Of a stretch of 64,000 nt of DNA, positions 24,547 to 34,072 are shown one piece after another. Positions within the stretch are counted from its first letter, which is position 1. The number at the start of each line of letters is the position of its first letter. The DNA lies in assembly GCA_964599635.1 (NCBI GenBank), contig CAZRGM010000041.1, positions 1 to 64,000 of the forward strand. The letters run 5' to 3'. Below the pieces are notes generated by a model. The model saw nothing but the letters and a program-made list of their open reading frames with translations, searched no databases and had not been told where the DNA came from. This stretch comes from WJMT01 sp964599635 (lineage in GTDB: Bacteria > Acidobacteriota > Aminicenantia > Aminicenantales > Aminicenantaceae). A program made the position numbers and the translations under genes.

Positions 24547-27500
24547 ATGGATAAAATCAAAGACATTCTAAAATTAGATCTTACAGAAGAAATTAAGGAT
24601 GTTATTGATTTACAAGATAAGTCCGAGAAAGAACTCCAATTTGAAATTGAGAATTATATTGTGACCAACAGAATTTCAAAATATCTAAGCGACTTTATAA
24701 GTCTTTACAAGAGCAATTTAAAAGAAACAGGGATCTGGCTTTCAGGGTTCTATGGTTCAGGCAAATCATACTTTGGAAAAATGTTGGGATATTTACTTGA
24801 AAATAGAATCGTAAATGGCACTCCATTCCAGGAAAGATTTATTCAACGGCTTTCTGGTCTTTCCAATAAAAACCTTTTGGAGAATGAAATTAGAGGATTA
24901 TCTTCATTTGAGACTATAGTAGTTTTCCTAGACATAGCTAAACAAAGCACAAAAAACGGATTTGCATGGACATTGTTTAAAAATTTTATCATTTCATTAG
25001 GATTTTTAGATGATGTTTTTGGATACATGGAATATGGACTTTTTCTTAATGGTGAATATAAAGATTTTCTTTCGACAGTGGAGAATTTATTCAATGAAGA
25101 TTGGAAAATTATACGTAAAAATCCACTTAACGTGTCGAAAATAATAATAAGAGCTTTAACAAGTTCCATATATACGGAAGAAGAATATAAAGAAACAAAG
25201 AAATATCTTGATGAAAGAATTGCATCTTATGATGCCTCAAAATTTAAAGATGAAATATCCCATTATCTGGAGAAGAATCCTAATAAAAGGATTGTTTTTA
25301 TTGTGGATGAGGTTAGTGAAGCCATAAGCCAGAATAAAATAGATCTACTGGAACTTGAAGGAGTGAGCGAAGCTTTGTCAGCTATCCCTCAAGATAAAGT
25401 ATGGACCATTGCTATTGCCCAAGAAAAACTAGAAGATGTTATACAAAATGCAAATGTGAGTCTAAAAGAGCTTGGAAAAGTAATTGATCGTTTTAAAACT
25501 AGAATTCATCTTTCATCGGAAGAAGTAGAAACAGTTATAAGAGAGAGGTTACTTTTAAAAGAAGATCAAGCCGTCCAGAAACTGAAAGAGTTTTATTCAG
25601 AAAATAGTGGACAAATTATGGATTCTACTAGCCTTAATGCAAAATTTCCCACAAAAAGCAAGGATATAGATGAATTTGTCATTGATTACCCCTTCCATAA
25701 ATACCAATTCCAATTGATGCAGAATTTTTTATTTTCTGTTCATAAAATGGCCAAGACTGGAGGAACTGAAAGAGGCATGATAACAGCTACTCACATCATA
25801 TTAAAAGATATAAAGGAAAAAGAATTATATTCATTCGTCACAGCTGACGCTCTAGTTAAAGGGGGACAAAAAGTTCCTGAAAGTGAGCTTGAAAGAAAAT
25901 ATTATCGTGCAGACAATGTTCTCAAAGAACAGAAATCCCCAGTTATAGGATCAAAGTTGCTTCAAACCATTTATTTACTTAATGAATCATCTGAAGTAGT
26001 TCCTACATCTGAAAACATCACTAAACTCTATTTGGAAAAGTTAGGTGAATACTATGAATTTAAACCCGAGATAGAGAAAGCCCTCATAGATTTATGTGGG
26101 GCTAATTTACTGTTAGAAAAAAACGGAAAATACAAAATAACTTCTGACCTTGAACAGAAACTGATTGAAGAAATGAGGAATACGAATGTAGAGCTTCATT
26201 ATAAAAAGAGAGTATTCATTGAACGTATAAAAGAACAAGAGTTTGTATCTGAACTATCAAAATATTCTTTAGAAAATTATCCTTATAATTTTCATGTGAG
26301 GAGTATTCAAGGAGATGAATTAATATATTCAAAAGGTCCTCAATATACATTTATTCAGTTAGCAAGTCCATACACAGTGGCAATAGAAAACAGAGGTGAA
26401 TATATAGAGAGAGTAAAGCATGACACTCAGAGTAATCCTGAATTAGGTACATTGATTCCTTCAATGGAATGTTTTGATGAAATTGACAAGATCATTGAGG
26501 AAATTTATCGGTATGGAGTTTTAGAGGACCGGTACAAAACGGATGACGATGAAAGAATTAGAGGAATCATTAAGGATTTTTCAGTAAATAAATCTAACAA
26601 AATAGAAAAACTTAATGGATTGATTGAAAAATCTTATAAAGAAGGAACTTTTATCTATCATTTTGAAGAGCATAATGTTGATGAAACAAACTTCATGAGC
26701 CGATACAAAGAAATCCAGAAAAAAATCATTAGGAACACTTATACAGATCGATTGCCTTATCAGCTTTCAGAAGAGGTTGGATTAAAGGTTTTAAAAGAAA
26801 AAAATACTGATAGATTACAGTCATATTTTACCGGGAAAGAGTTTGAGTTTTTTGATAGTGACGGTACTTTTATTGGGGATAATTTAAAAGTAGTGGAAAA
26901 GGTAGTGTCGCCAACCTCTTCTATGTATATAGATGGCAAGGAGCTAGAAGAGCGTCTATCAAAGCCTCCTTATGGATATACATATGGAACCATTTCCACA
27001 GTTCTTGCGGTATTGATGAGAGCGGGGAAGTTGTCAGTTAAATATAACGGAAGAGCAATTTATGATTATAAAGATGAGGATATTTCTAATGTTTTTGGGA
27101 AATATAGGGAGTTTATAAAAGCAGCCTTCAAGGCAATTTTGTCCACATTATCCCTGCAGCAAAAACAGAAGATTGTAGATCTTTTAAAAGAAACCAAAGC
27201 GCAGCGTGTTTTAGACAGGTCTTTTGATTATAATACGAATGATATAGAGTTGGTTGGTGTCATAAGTTTATTATCAAATCATTATGTAGAAAAAATCGAT
27301 GATCGCAGGAAAATAATAAGTGATTTTTACAAATATTTCCCTAAAGTAAATTCATACATAAAAATTTTGAAGCCATTTATTGTCAAAGTTACTGACGCTA
27401 ATTACAAAACCAAAGCTGAAGAATTTTTAGAAAAATCTTCTGAATACAAAAATGCTGTAAACTCAATCCAAAAAACAATAGATTTTAGTGAAAAAAATTT

Positions 27501-28131
27501 TCAAAAATTAATAAAATATGAGGATTTCATAAAAGACATTGTTGGTGAACTACAAAAATTAGGAGATGCTTATAAATCTAGTCCAATTTATGAATTGAGA
27601 AATGTTTTTAAAGAGAAATTTGATGATTCAATCATAAATAATTTTTCTGAGTTAGAAGGCATATTTCAGAAGATTAAAGATGAATATCATCAACTCATAA
27701 AAGAAAAACATGATGAAATGTCGAAAAAGCACCATAAACTGCAGAAAGAATCAGACAAGCAGAGAGAGGAAATCGAGAAAATATCCAAAGAATTGAACAA
27801 AGAGCTCATACTGAAACTAAATGATGTTAAAACCTATGCTGAAAGGCGATCTTGTGATGATTTAAAAATCGAATTTGATATACGCTGTCAGTCATGTAAT
27901 TTTTCACTTAATGAGATCTTGGCGTCGAATCAAAGCATTGGATCAAAGTATGATGAAATTGATGAGATCCGAGGACAGATAAAATATCCTAAAAAGAAGC
28001 CCAAGCCCAGAGAAATAAAAATCACAATCAATAAAGGGAAATACACTGTTTTAAAATACAGAAAGATTCTTGAAGATAATCAAAAACGGATTGAATCTTT
28101 AAATGATGATGATATTGTGATTGTGGAATAA
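24547..28131 (+). CDS. brxC: BREX AAA+ ATPase BrxC
   Basis: The 1194-residue protein is the large P-loop ATPase of BREX. Walker A is GFYGSGKS (67-74) and Walker B is RIVFIVDEVSEAI near 245-257. A long helical and coiled-coil-rich C-terminal half includes a Cys pair (RCQSCNFSL) near 1115. Size and order within brxA-brxB-brxC-pglX are diagnostic. BrxC is thought to act with PglX and BrxB in recognising and blocking phage DNA. The ATG follows GAGGAGGATCATAA, a strong ribosome binding site, and pglX starts 8 bp after its stop. Confidence 0.92.
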   Translation: MDKIKDILKLDLTEEIKDVIDLQDKSEKELQFEIENYIVTNRISKYLSDFISLYKSNLKETGIWLSGFYGSGKSYFGKMLGYLLENRIVNGTPFQERFIQRLSGLSNKNLLENEIRGLSSFETIVVFLDIAKQSTKNGFAWTLFKNFIISLGFLDDVFGYMEYGLFLNGEYKDFLSTVENLFNEDWKIIRKNPLNVSKIIIRALTSSIYTEEEYKETKKYLDERIASYDASKFKDEISHYLEKNPNKRIVFIVDEVSEAISQNKIDLLELEGVSEALSAIPQDKVWTIAIAQEKLEDVIQNANVSLKELGKVIDRFKTRIHLSSEEVETVIRERLLLKEDQAVQKLKEFYSENSGQIMDSTSLNAKFPTKSKDIDEFVIDYPFHKYQFQLMQNFLFSVHKMAKTGGTERGMITATHIILKDIKEKELYSFVTADALVKGGQKVPESELERKYYRADNVLKEQKSPVIGSKLLQTIYLLNESSEVVPTSENITKLYLEKLGEYYEFKPEIEKALIDLCGANLLLEKNGKYKITSDLEQKLIEEMRNTNVELHYKKRVFIERIKEQEFVSELSKYSLENYPYNFHVRSIQGDELIYSKGPQYTFIQLASPYTVAIENRGEYIERVKHDTQSNPELGTLIPSMECFDEIDKIIEEIYRYGVLEDRYKTDDDERIRGIIKDFSVNKSNKIEKLNGLIEKSYKEGTFIYHFEEHNVDETNFMSRYKEIQKKIIRNTYTDRLPYQLSEEVGLKVLKEKNTDRLQSYFTGKEFEFFDSDGTFIGDNLKVVEKVVSPTSSMYIDGKELEERLSKPPYGYTYGTISTVLAVLMRAGKLSVKYNGRAIYDYKDEDISNVFGKYREFIKAAFKAILSTLSLQQKQKIVDLLKETKAQRVLDRSFDYNTNDIELVGVISLLSNHYVEKIDDRRKIISDFYKYFPKVNSYIKILKPFIVKVTDANYKTKAEEFLEKSSEYKNAVNSIQKTIDFSEKNFQKLIKYEDFIKDIVGELQKLGDAYKSSPIYELRNVFKEKFDDSIINNFSELEGIFQKIKDEYHQLIKEKHDEMSKKHHKLQKESDKQREEIEKISKELNKELILKLNDVKTYAERRSCDDLKIEFDIRCQSCNFSLNEILASNQSIGSKYDEIDEIRGQIKYPKKKPKPREIKITINKGKYTVLKYRKILEDNQKRIESLNDDDIVIVE

Positions 28132-28139
28132 AAGAGATA

Positions 28140-31100
28140 ATGAAATTAGATGAACATATTGAAGGTATCCGAGAGTTAATCTTCAAATCATTTGATAAGC
28201 AACTTTCTCGATTAGGTTTATCTCAAAATAAGATAAAGGAAGCTCATTATATTCCTGAAGAATTAATCAGAGATAGAAAGAGAATGATCAATATATTGAA
28301 TAATCTCAAACAAGAAACGGGTGATTATTCAAATGCAAGAGAAAAATTAATTGATGAAATATCTTTCACATTGTTTAACCGGATTGCCGGAATAAAAGTA
28401 ATGGAAAACCGTCAAATTATTCCCGAGTATTTAACACGAAGAGAGGCACATGGAGGAAGATCATTTTCTCATAAATTATGGTTAGAGCAAAATCCTGAAA
28501 AATCAGAATTAAAGCTGGAGGGCCTTTACGAGTTTGTTCGATATTCCTTTAACAAATTGTCAGAAAGAATTCACCTTTATTCTTCAGATTATTTATATGA
28601 TTTCTTTCCGGATGTTTATGATTTAAATGATATTATTGAACGATTCAACAATATAGAAGATACAACCTGGGGATCTGATGATATTTTAGGATGGATGTAT
28701 GAATTTTATAATCGAAAGAAAAGAAAAAAGTTTAAAAAGTCTAAACAAAAAATTGAATATGATAAAGTTTCTCTCTCATCTCAAATTTATACACCGCGAT
28801 GGATTGTCGAATTTCTTCTGAATAATTCCTTAGGAAAACTTTGGATGGAAATGTATCCGGAGAGCGAATTGAAGGAAAATCATGATATAGCCAATATTCC
28901 TAATGAACCAATTTTGGAGGAAAAACTAGTTCAAGAAATTAAAGTGTTAGATCCTGCAGTTGGAAGTGGAAACTTTCTGCTTTATGCATTTGATTTGTTC
29001 TATGAAATGTATCAAGAAAGAGGACACTCAGAAAAGGAAATTCCGAATCTCATCATTCAAAATAACCTTTATGGTGTTGATCTGGATGATAGAGCTGTCC
29101 AGATTGCGCAGTTAGGTTTGTATATCAAGGCATTAGAAAAGAATAAAGATATTCATATTGAAGAATTTAATGTTGTGTCTACGGATTTTTGTCTTCCAGA
29201 ATATGATGAAATAAATGATTTATTTTTGGAATTGGATCTACATGAAGATTCTCTTTATTTGTTGAAAACCATTTGGGAGGATCTCCGTTTGGCTTATAAG
29301 TTTGGCTCCCTCATTAGAGTAGAAGAGAAGGTAAACGATGTTTTGGAGGAATATCAAATAAAAAAACAAAGGAGGCTCTGGGATAGTGACGAAAAAACGA
29401 TCTGGAATGAGTGGCAGCAGAAAATCATTCCAAAGATTAAAGAGGCAATCAAAAAACACACCTCAAATAATAATGTTAAAAGCACTTTCTTAGAGTCAAA
29501 AACAGTTGATAGTCTGACTTTTGTTGAAATACTAAGAAATAAATATGATGTCATTGTTACGAATCCCCCGTATACAGATTCTGGAAATTATGGATCGGAA
29601 CTAAAAGAATTTATTGAGCGTAATTATAAAAAGCCATTGAATTTTTATCCGAATTTATTTGCATGTTTCTTAAAACGAAACACAGAGTTGCTTGAAGGAA
29701 AAGGAAAAGTTGCTCTTATCCATCCCCCAACCTTTATGTATATTAAATCATTTGAAGATATGAGAAGATATATTCTTAATAATTATCATATACATATTCT
29801 TATTGAATGGGGATATCTTGGTTTATTTTCGAAGGTTACCAGAGTTGATTGTGCTGTATATATTTTAGAAAAGATAAATTCATACGATAAATCAATTTTT
29901 ATAAAGTTAAATGATCTATATGAAACAAAACGCAAGCGGGCATTATTTGAAGCATTTAGTTTTTATCTAGAAGGCAAAGATCATTCTTTACTATTTCTCC
30001 TTGATCAATCCAAACTCAAGATCATAGAAACCTATCCATTTATTTATTGGATTTCAGATGAATTTAGGGAGAAGTTTAAAAATCCTCCCCTCAGCGAAAT
30101 AATGTCAGTTTGTCAAGGATTAGCCACTGCAAACAATAATAGGTTTTTGCGGTTTTGGTGGGAGGTTAATAAAAAAGAAATATCGTATAATTATACGCAA
30201 GATCAAAAAAAATGGGTGCGTTATGCAAAAGGAGGACCATTCAATAAATGGTATGGTAATTTATGGCTTCTAGTAAATTGGGAAGATGAAGGAAAAGAAA
30301 TTAAAAGTTATAGAGATAATGAGGGAAAGCAAAAGTCAAGGCCTCAAAATATAAAATATTATTTTAAACAAGGAATTACATATTCTACGAGTGGCACAAA
30401 GGGGGCGACTTTTAGATATTTGCCTTCAAATCACATATTTGATGTAGGAGGTTCCGCGCTTTTTCTCACTGATAAATATTCCAATTTAATTTATATTCTT
30501 TCATTTCTAAATTCAAAATTGTGTTTTTATATCATTAATTGTCTGAATCCAACGGTAAATACAAACCAAGGAGATTTAAAACGTGCCCCTTTTATCTATC
30601 CGTCTCAAAAGATAGACTCCAAAGTTTCATTTTTATCAAGAAAGAATATTAGCTTAAAAAAAGACCTCTGTGAGTTTTCTATCATAGAAATGGATTACAA
30701 ACATCATCCTTTAATATGGGCAAAAGATAAGACAAGTTCTAAAGATTTAAAAGCATTGCTTAAGACTTATCTCCACTATGAAAACAAAAAGTTGACACAA
30801 ATTTATCTCAATGAGGCGATTATTGATGATATGATTTTTAAAGTCTATGATTTGACTGAAGATGATAAAGAAATGGTCCTAGATAAAGAAGGAGTACCAG
30901 TATGTTATTTTCCTTTAGTAAGAGGCTATGAGGATTTTGATGAAGAACTTCCAGATTTTATAATAAATTATCTTAAGGAACTCAAAGTAAAAGAATTTTC
31001 AGACTTGGAATTCAAAGAATTAAAAAGAAAAATTGAAAGATACTATAAAAGAAATCAGTCGATTGAAGATATCAGTAAAAGAGTCGAGTTGAATCCCATG

Positions 31101-31799
31101 AGCATTGTCCAAATGATAGAAGAAAGCTCTGTCATCCCTGAAAAACGGATGAATGATCTTGCCAGAGATTTCTTATTTGATCTAGTGCGGGAAATATTAA
31201 CTGAAGATAATGATGGGATAATTCCTCTTGTGAGTTTTTCTGGTGAAGAAAAATTGCAGAAAAGGTTATTTGATAAACTTATTGAAAAAGGTTTTTCATC
31301 CTCTCAAATTGGAAACTATCAGGAAATTTTAGGTAAGCCTATAGAAAACTATTTAAAAAACAATTTTTTTAAAGATCTTTGCAATAGATTGAATTTATTT
31401 AATCATCTCCCCAAGGCACCTTTTATTTGGCATATATCAGCAGGAAAACATGAAAGTTTTGAGGCCTTTATTATTATCTATAAATGGCGCCGAGATAAGA
31501 TGTTGAGACTCCGTTCAGTTTATGTTGAAAAAAGGGAATCATCTTTAAAGAATCGTTTGATTGATCTAGAGAAGGATGATTCAATAAAAGCACAAAGCGA
31601 AAAGGAATTAATTAGAAATCAAATTGAAGAGATAAGAGATTTTAAGAAAGACATTGATGAAATATTGCAGTCTGGATATGATCCTAAATTGGATGATGGA
31701 GTGGGGAAAAACATCGCACCTCTGCAGGAAAAAGGCTTACTGAAGTCAGATGTTCTTACAGAGTCTGAACTCGAAAAATATTTGAATGCAGATTGGTAA
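28140..31799 (+). CDS. pglX: BREX adenine-specific DNA methyltransferase PglX
   Basis: This N6-adenine methyltransferase marks host DNA so that BREX spares it. The 1219-residue protein has SAM motif I VLDPAVGSGNFLLYAFDL near 268-285 and catalytic motif IV VTNPPYTDSGNYG near 472-484. A long target-recognition and C-terminal region follows. Length is normal for type 1 PglX. The frame is intact, so the host chromosome should carry a methylation motif set by this protein; the motif cannot be read from the sequence. It lies 44 bp upstream of pglZ in the same operon. Confidence 0.93.
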   Translation: MKLDEHIEGIRELIFKSFDKQLSRLGLSQNKIKEAHYIPEELIRDRKRMINILNNLKQETGDYSNAREKLIDEISFTLFNRIAGIKVMENRQIIPEYLTRREAHGGRSFSHKLWLEQNPEKSELKLEGLYEFVRYSFNKLSERIHLYSSDYLYDFFPDVYDLNDIIERFNNIEDTTWGSDDILGWMYEFYNRKKRKKFKKSKQKIEYDKVSLSSQIYTPRWIVEFLLNNSLGKLWMEMYPESELKENHDIANIPNEPILEEKLVQEIKVLDPAVGSGNFLLYAFDLFYEMYQERGHSEKEIPNLIIQNNLYGVDLDDRAVQIAQLGLYIKALEKNKDIHIEEFNVVSTDFCLPEYDEINDLFLELDLHEDSLYLLKTIWEDLRLAYKFGSLIRVEEKVNDVLEEYQIKKQRRLWDSDEKTIWNEWQQKIIPKIKEAIKKHTSNNNVKSTFLESKTVDSLTFVEILRNKYDVIVTNPPYTDSGNYGSELKEFIERNYKKPLNFYPNLFACFLKRNTELLEGKGKVALIHPPTFMYIKSFEDMRRYILNNYHIHILIEWGYLGLFSKVTRVDCAVYILEKINSYDKSIFIKLNDLYETKRKRALFEAFSFYLEGKDHSLLFLLDQSKLKIIETYPFIYWISDEFREKFKNPPLSEIMSVCQGLATANNNRFLRFWWEVNKKEISYNYTQDQKKWVRYAKGGPFNKWYGNLWLLVNWEDEGKEIKSYRDNEGKQKSRPQNIKYYFKQGITYSTSGTKGATFRYLPSNHIFDVGGSALFLTDKYSNLIYILSFLNSKLCFYIINCLNPTVNTNQGDLKRAPFIYPSQKIDSKVSFLSRKNISLKKDLCEFSIIEMDYKHHPLIWAKDKTSSKDLKALLKTYLHYENKKLTQIYLNEAIIDDMIFKVYDLTEDDKEMVLDKEGVPVCYFPLVRGYEDFDEELPDFIINYLKELKVKEFSDLEFKELKRKIERYYKRNQSIEDISKRVELNPMSIVQMIEESSVIPEKRMNDLARDFLFDLVREILTEDNDGIIPLVSFSGEEKLQKRLFDKLIEKGFSSSQIGNYQEILGKPIENYLKNNFFKDLCNRLNLFNHLPKAPFIWHISAGKHESFEAFIIIYKWRRDKMLRLRSVYVEKRESSLKNRLIDLEKDDSIKAQSEKELIRNQIEEIRDFKKDIDEILQSGYDPKLDDGVGKNIAPLQEKGLLKSDVLTESELEKYLNADW

Positions 31800-31843
31800 A
31801 GTATCTGCAAGGTTTTATTAATAGCAATTAGATAGGAATAAAA

Positions 31844-34072
31844 ATGTTAGATAAATGGTTTCTTGAGGATGTAAAAAAAGGAATAGATATTGGCCAACGA
31901 TTTGTATTGATCGATGAAAATAAAAGTTGTGATTTTCTTTTTGAAATATTGAAAAAGGAAAATTTTGAGAAGCTTTTTGTTGTCAATAATGAATTAGATG
32001 AACTCAAGACCAAATATGAAATTGAAAAAAAATTTAAAGATGAAAACATTGTTATCTTCACTACGATTCCTTTTACTCAACTGAGATTTATCCGTGAATA
32101 TTGCGAAACATCTTCTTATTTACACATCCAATATCTGCATCGTTATATAAAAGATAAGGTGAGGGATAAGATAGGATTTGATTTAAATTTTAAGCCTGAT
32201 GAAATTATAGCCATGGGGAAATTGAGCGTTGGAAAGGATAGAGATTTTTGGAGTCGTGTTGAAAGAGAAGATTTATTCAGGAAGACGGAGGTATTAGACT
32301 TTTTAAGCAGCCCCAAAAAATATTTTGCTAATTTAAGTAAAGAAGAGAAAGATCTTTTTAATGAATACATGTCTCAGTTTGTGCCTTATTCATTACACCA
32401 CAAACCGGCGCAAACTGTTGCCAATGAAATAAGCAAAGCCATCTTTGATAATTTGGTTAAAAAGGAAAAACAAAAATATCTAGATGAAATTTATAATGTT
32501 TGGATCAATTCAAAAAAGCATGAACCCACTTTAAGGAAATATGCAGACAAATATAAACTGCCCAAAGATATAGAAATATGGGCTATTTCTCCCAATCATC
32601 CTTTTAGCGGCATTGATAGGGAATGGTTAAAACAGGTCGTAAAAAATATAGATAATAGAAAATGGATTGATGAAAAGCTGCCTATTATAAAAGCTAGATC
32701 CAATCAGATAGTATCTGCTTTTTTATGTATTGGATTTTGGAAAGATATTTATACACTTTTCTCTTACAACCCTTCAGGAATAGAGAATATCAATAATCTT
32801 GAAGATGCTGTTGATTATTATAAGAGTATCTTTTCTAAAATTGATAATGCGGTAAGGCATCTCTATACAGAATTTATGGCAGAAAAGTCCCTATTAAAAC
32901 CAATTCAAGAGTATTATCAAAAATTACTGGAACTCTATTTGCATAAGTGGTTTAAATATTTCAAAAAGCAATATAAAGAAAACCAAACTGGATTGTTAAG
33001 AAGAATTATAAATGAGAATGATCCTCCTTTATCAATCATAGTGGGGGATGCCATTTCTCTTGAAATTGCTCATGAAATTGTTTCTGAGATTAAGTCCGAT
33101 TATAAATTACAGAGCAGCTATATATATGGAAATTATCCATCTGAAACACAAAATAACATGAGCAGTCTTTTTGTTTCCTCAGGGGAGATTTTTAAAACGA
33201 GAAAAGAAAGAGAGAAAAGATTAAAAGAAGATACAAAAAAAGAAATTGGTTTTTTTGAGCTTGATGAACTATCAGTTGCCCATGAGATAAGCAATTACGC
33301 CATATTTTATTCGAGTGATGTGGATGAGTTGTCTGAGAAGCAAAATCAAAATGCTCTTAAATATTATAAAGAATTTATCAAAAACATAAGAGAAAAAATA
33401 GATATACTTTTTGGTTGTGGTTATAAAAAGGTTTACATTGTTAGTGATCATGGATTTGTATTGACAGGTATTATGGATGAGGCTGATAAGGTCAATTTAG
33501 AAGTGAAGGAAGGAATAAAACATGAAAGATACTGTGCCTCTAAAGAAAAGTTAACCAGCCTGCCTAAGAATATAGTTTCTATGCCCAAACAATATAAGAG
33601 CTTCACAAATCTTTATTTTTCTAAGAGTTTAAATCCCTTTAAAACGAGAGGAGCCTATGGATTTTCCCATGGAGGGATCACTCCTCAGGAATTAATTATT
33701 CCTTATATTAAGATTGAAAAAATTCTAGAACATGAAAATGTCTTAGAAGTCGAGATTGCTAATAAGACTGATTTGAAAAATGTGGTTGGAGATTTGTATC
33801 AAATAAAATTAAAAGCGAGTCTTCAAGAAGATGATATTTTCAGCAGGGAGAGAAAAGCAATCATCATTTCTATCAAGGACAAAAAGCAATTCAATCAAAG
33901 TGACATTATAAATATTAAAGCGGATGAAGAGATCACAAAAGAATTTGTTTTTGGATCATATGATGAATTTGATATCGTCGTTGTTGATGCTCAAACCAAA
34001 ACTCAGCTCGATTCGTGCAAAGTAAAGAGAGAGACGGCGCGTGATATGGGAGGATTAGGAGGTAAAAAATGA
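31844..34072 (+). CDS. pglZ: BREX PglZ, alkaline-phosphatase-superfamily protein
   Basis: The 742-residue protein has the PglZ domain in its second half. It begins SIIVGDAISLEIAHEI near residue 395 and contains the metal-binding motif KVYIVSDHGFVLTG near 530. The N-terminal half resembles other type 1 PglZ proteins. PglZ is essential for BREX and has been reported to have nuclease activity in one studied system. Here the first metal-site Asp is present as GDAIS. It overlaps brxL through an ATGA junction. Confidence 0.9.
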   Translation: MLDKWFLEDVKKGIDIGQRFVLIDENKSCDFLFEILKKENFEKLFVVNNELDELKTKYEIEKKFKDENIVIFTTIPFTQLRFIREYCETSSYLHIQYLHRYIKDKVRDKIGFDLNFKPDEIIAMGKLSVGKDRDFWSRVEREDLFRKTEVLDFLSSPKKYFANLSKEEKDLFNEYMSQFVPYSLHHKPAQTVANEISKAIFDNLVKKEKQKYLDEIYNVWINSKKHEPTLRKYADKYKLPKDIEIWAISPNHPFSGIDREWLKQVVKNIDNRKWIDEKLPIIKARSNQIVSAFLCIGFWKDIYTLFSYNPSGIENINNLEDAVDYYKSIFSKIDNAVRHLYTEFMAEKSLLKPIQEYYQKLLELYLHKWFKYFKKQYKENQTGLLRRIINENDPPLSIIVGDAISLEIAHEIVSEIKSDYKLQSSYIYGNYPSETQNNMSSLFVSSGEIFKTRKEREKRLKEDTKKEIGFFELDELSVAHEISNYAIFYSSDVDELSEKQNQNALKYYKEFIKNIREKIDILFGCGYKKVYIVSDHGFVLTGIMDEADKVNLEVKEGIKHERYCASKEKLTSLPKNIVSMPKQYKSFTNLYFSKSLNPFKTRGAYGFSHGGITPQELIIPYIKIEKILEHENVLEVEIANKTDLKNVVGDLYQIKLKASLQEDDIFSRERKAIIISIKDKKQFNQSDIINIKADEEITKEFVFGSYDEFDIVVVDAQTKTQLDSCKVKRETARDMGGLGGKK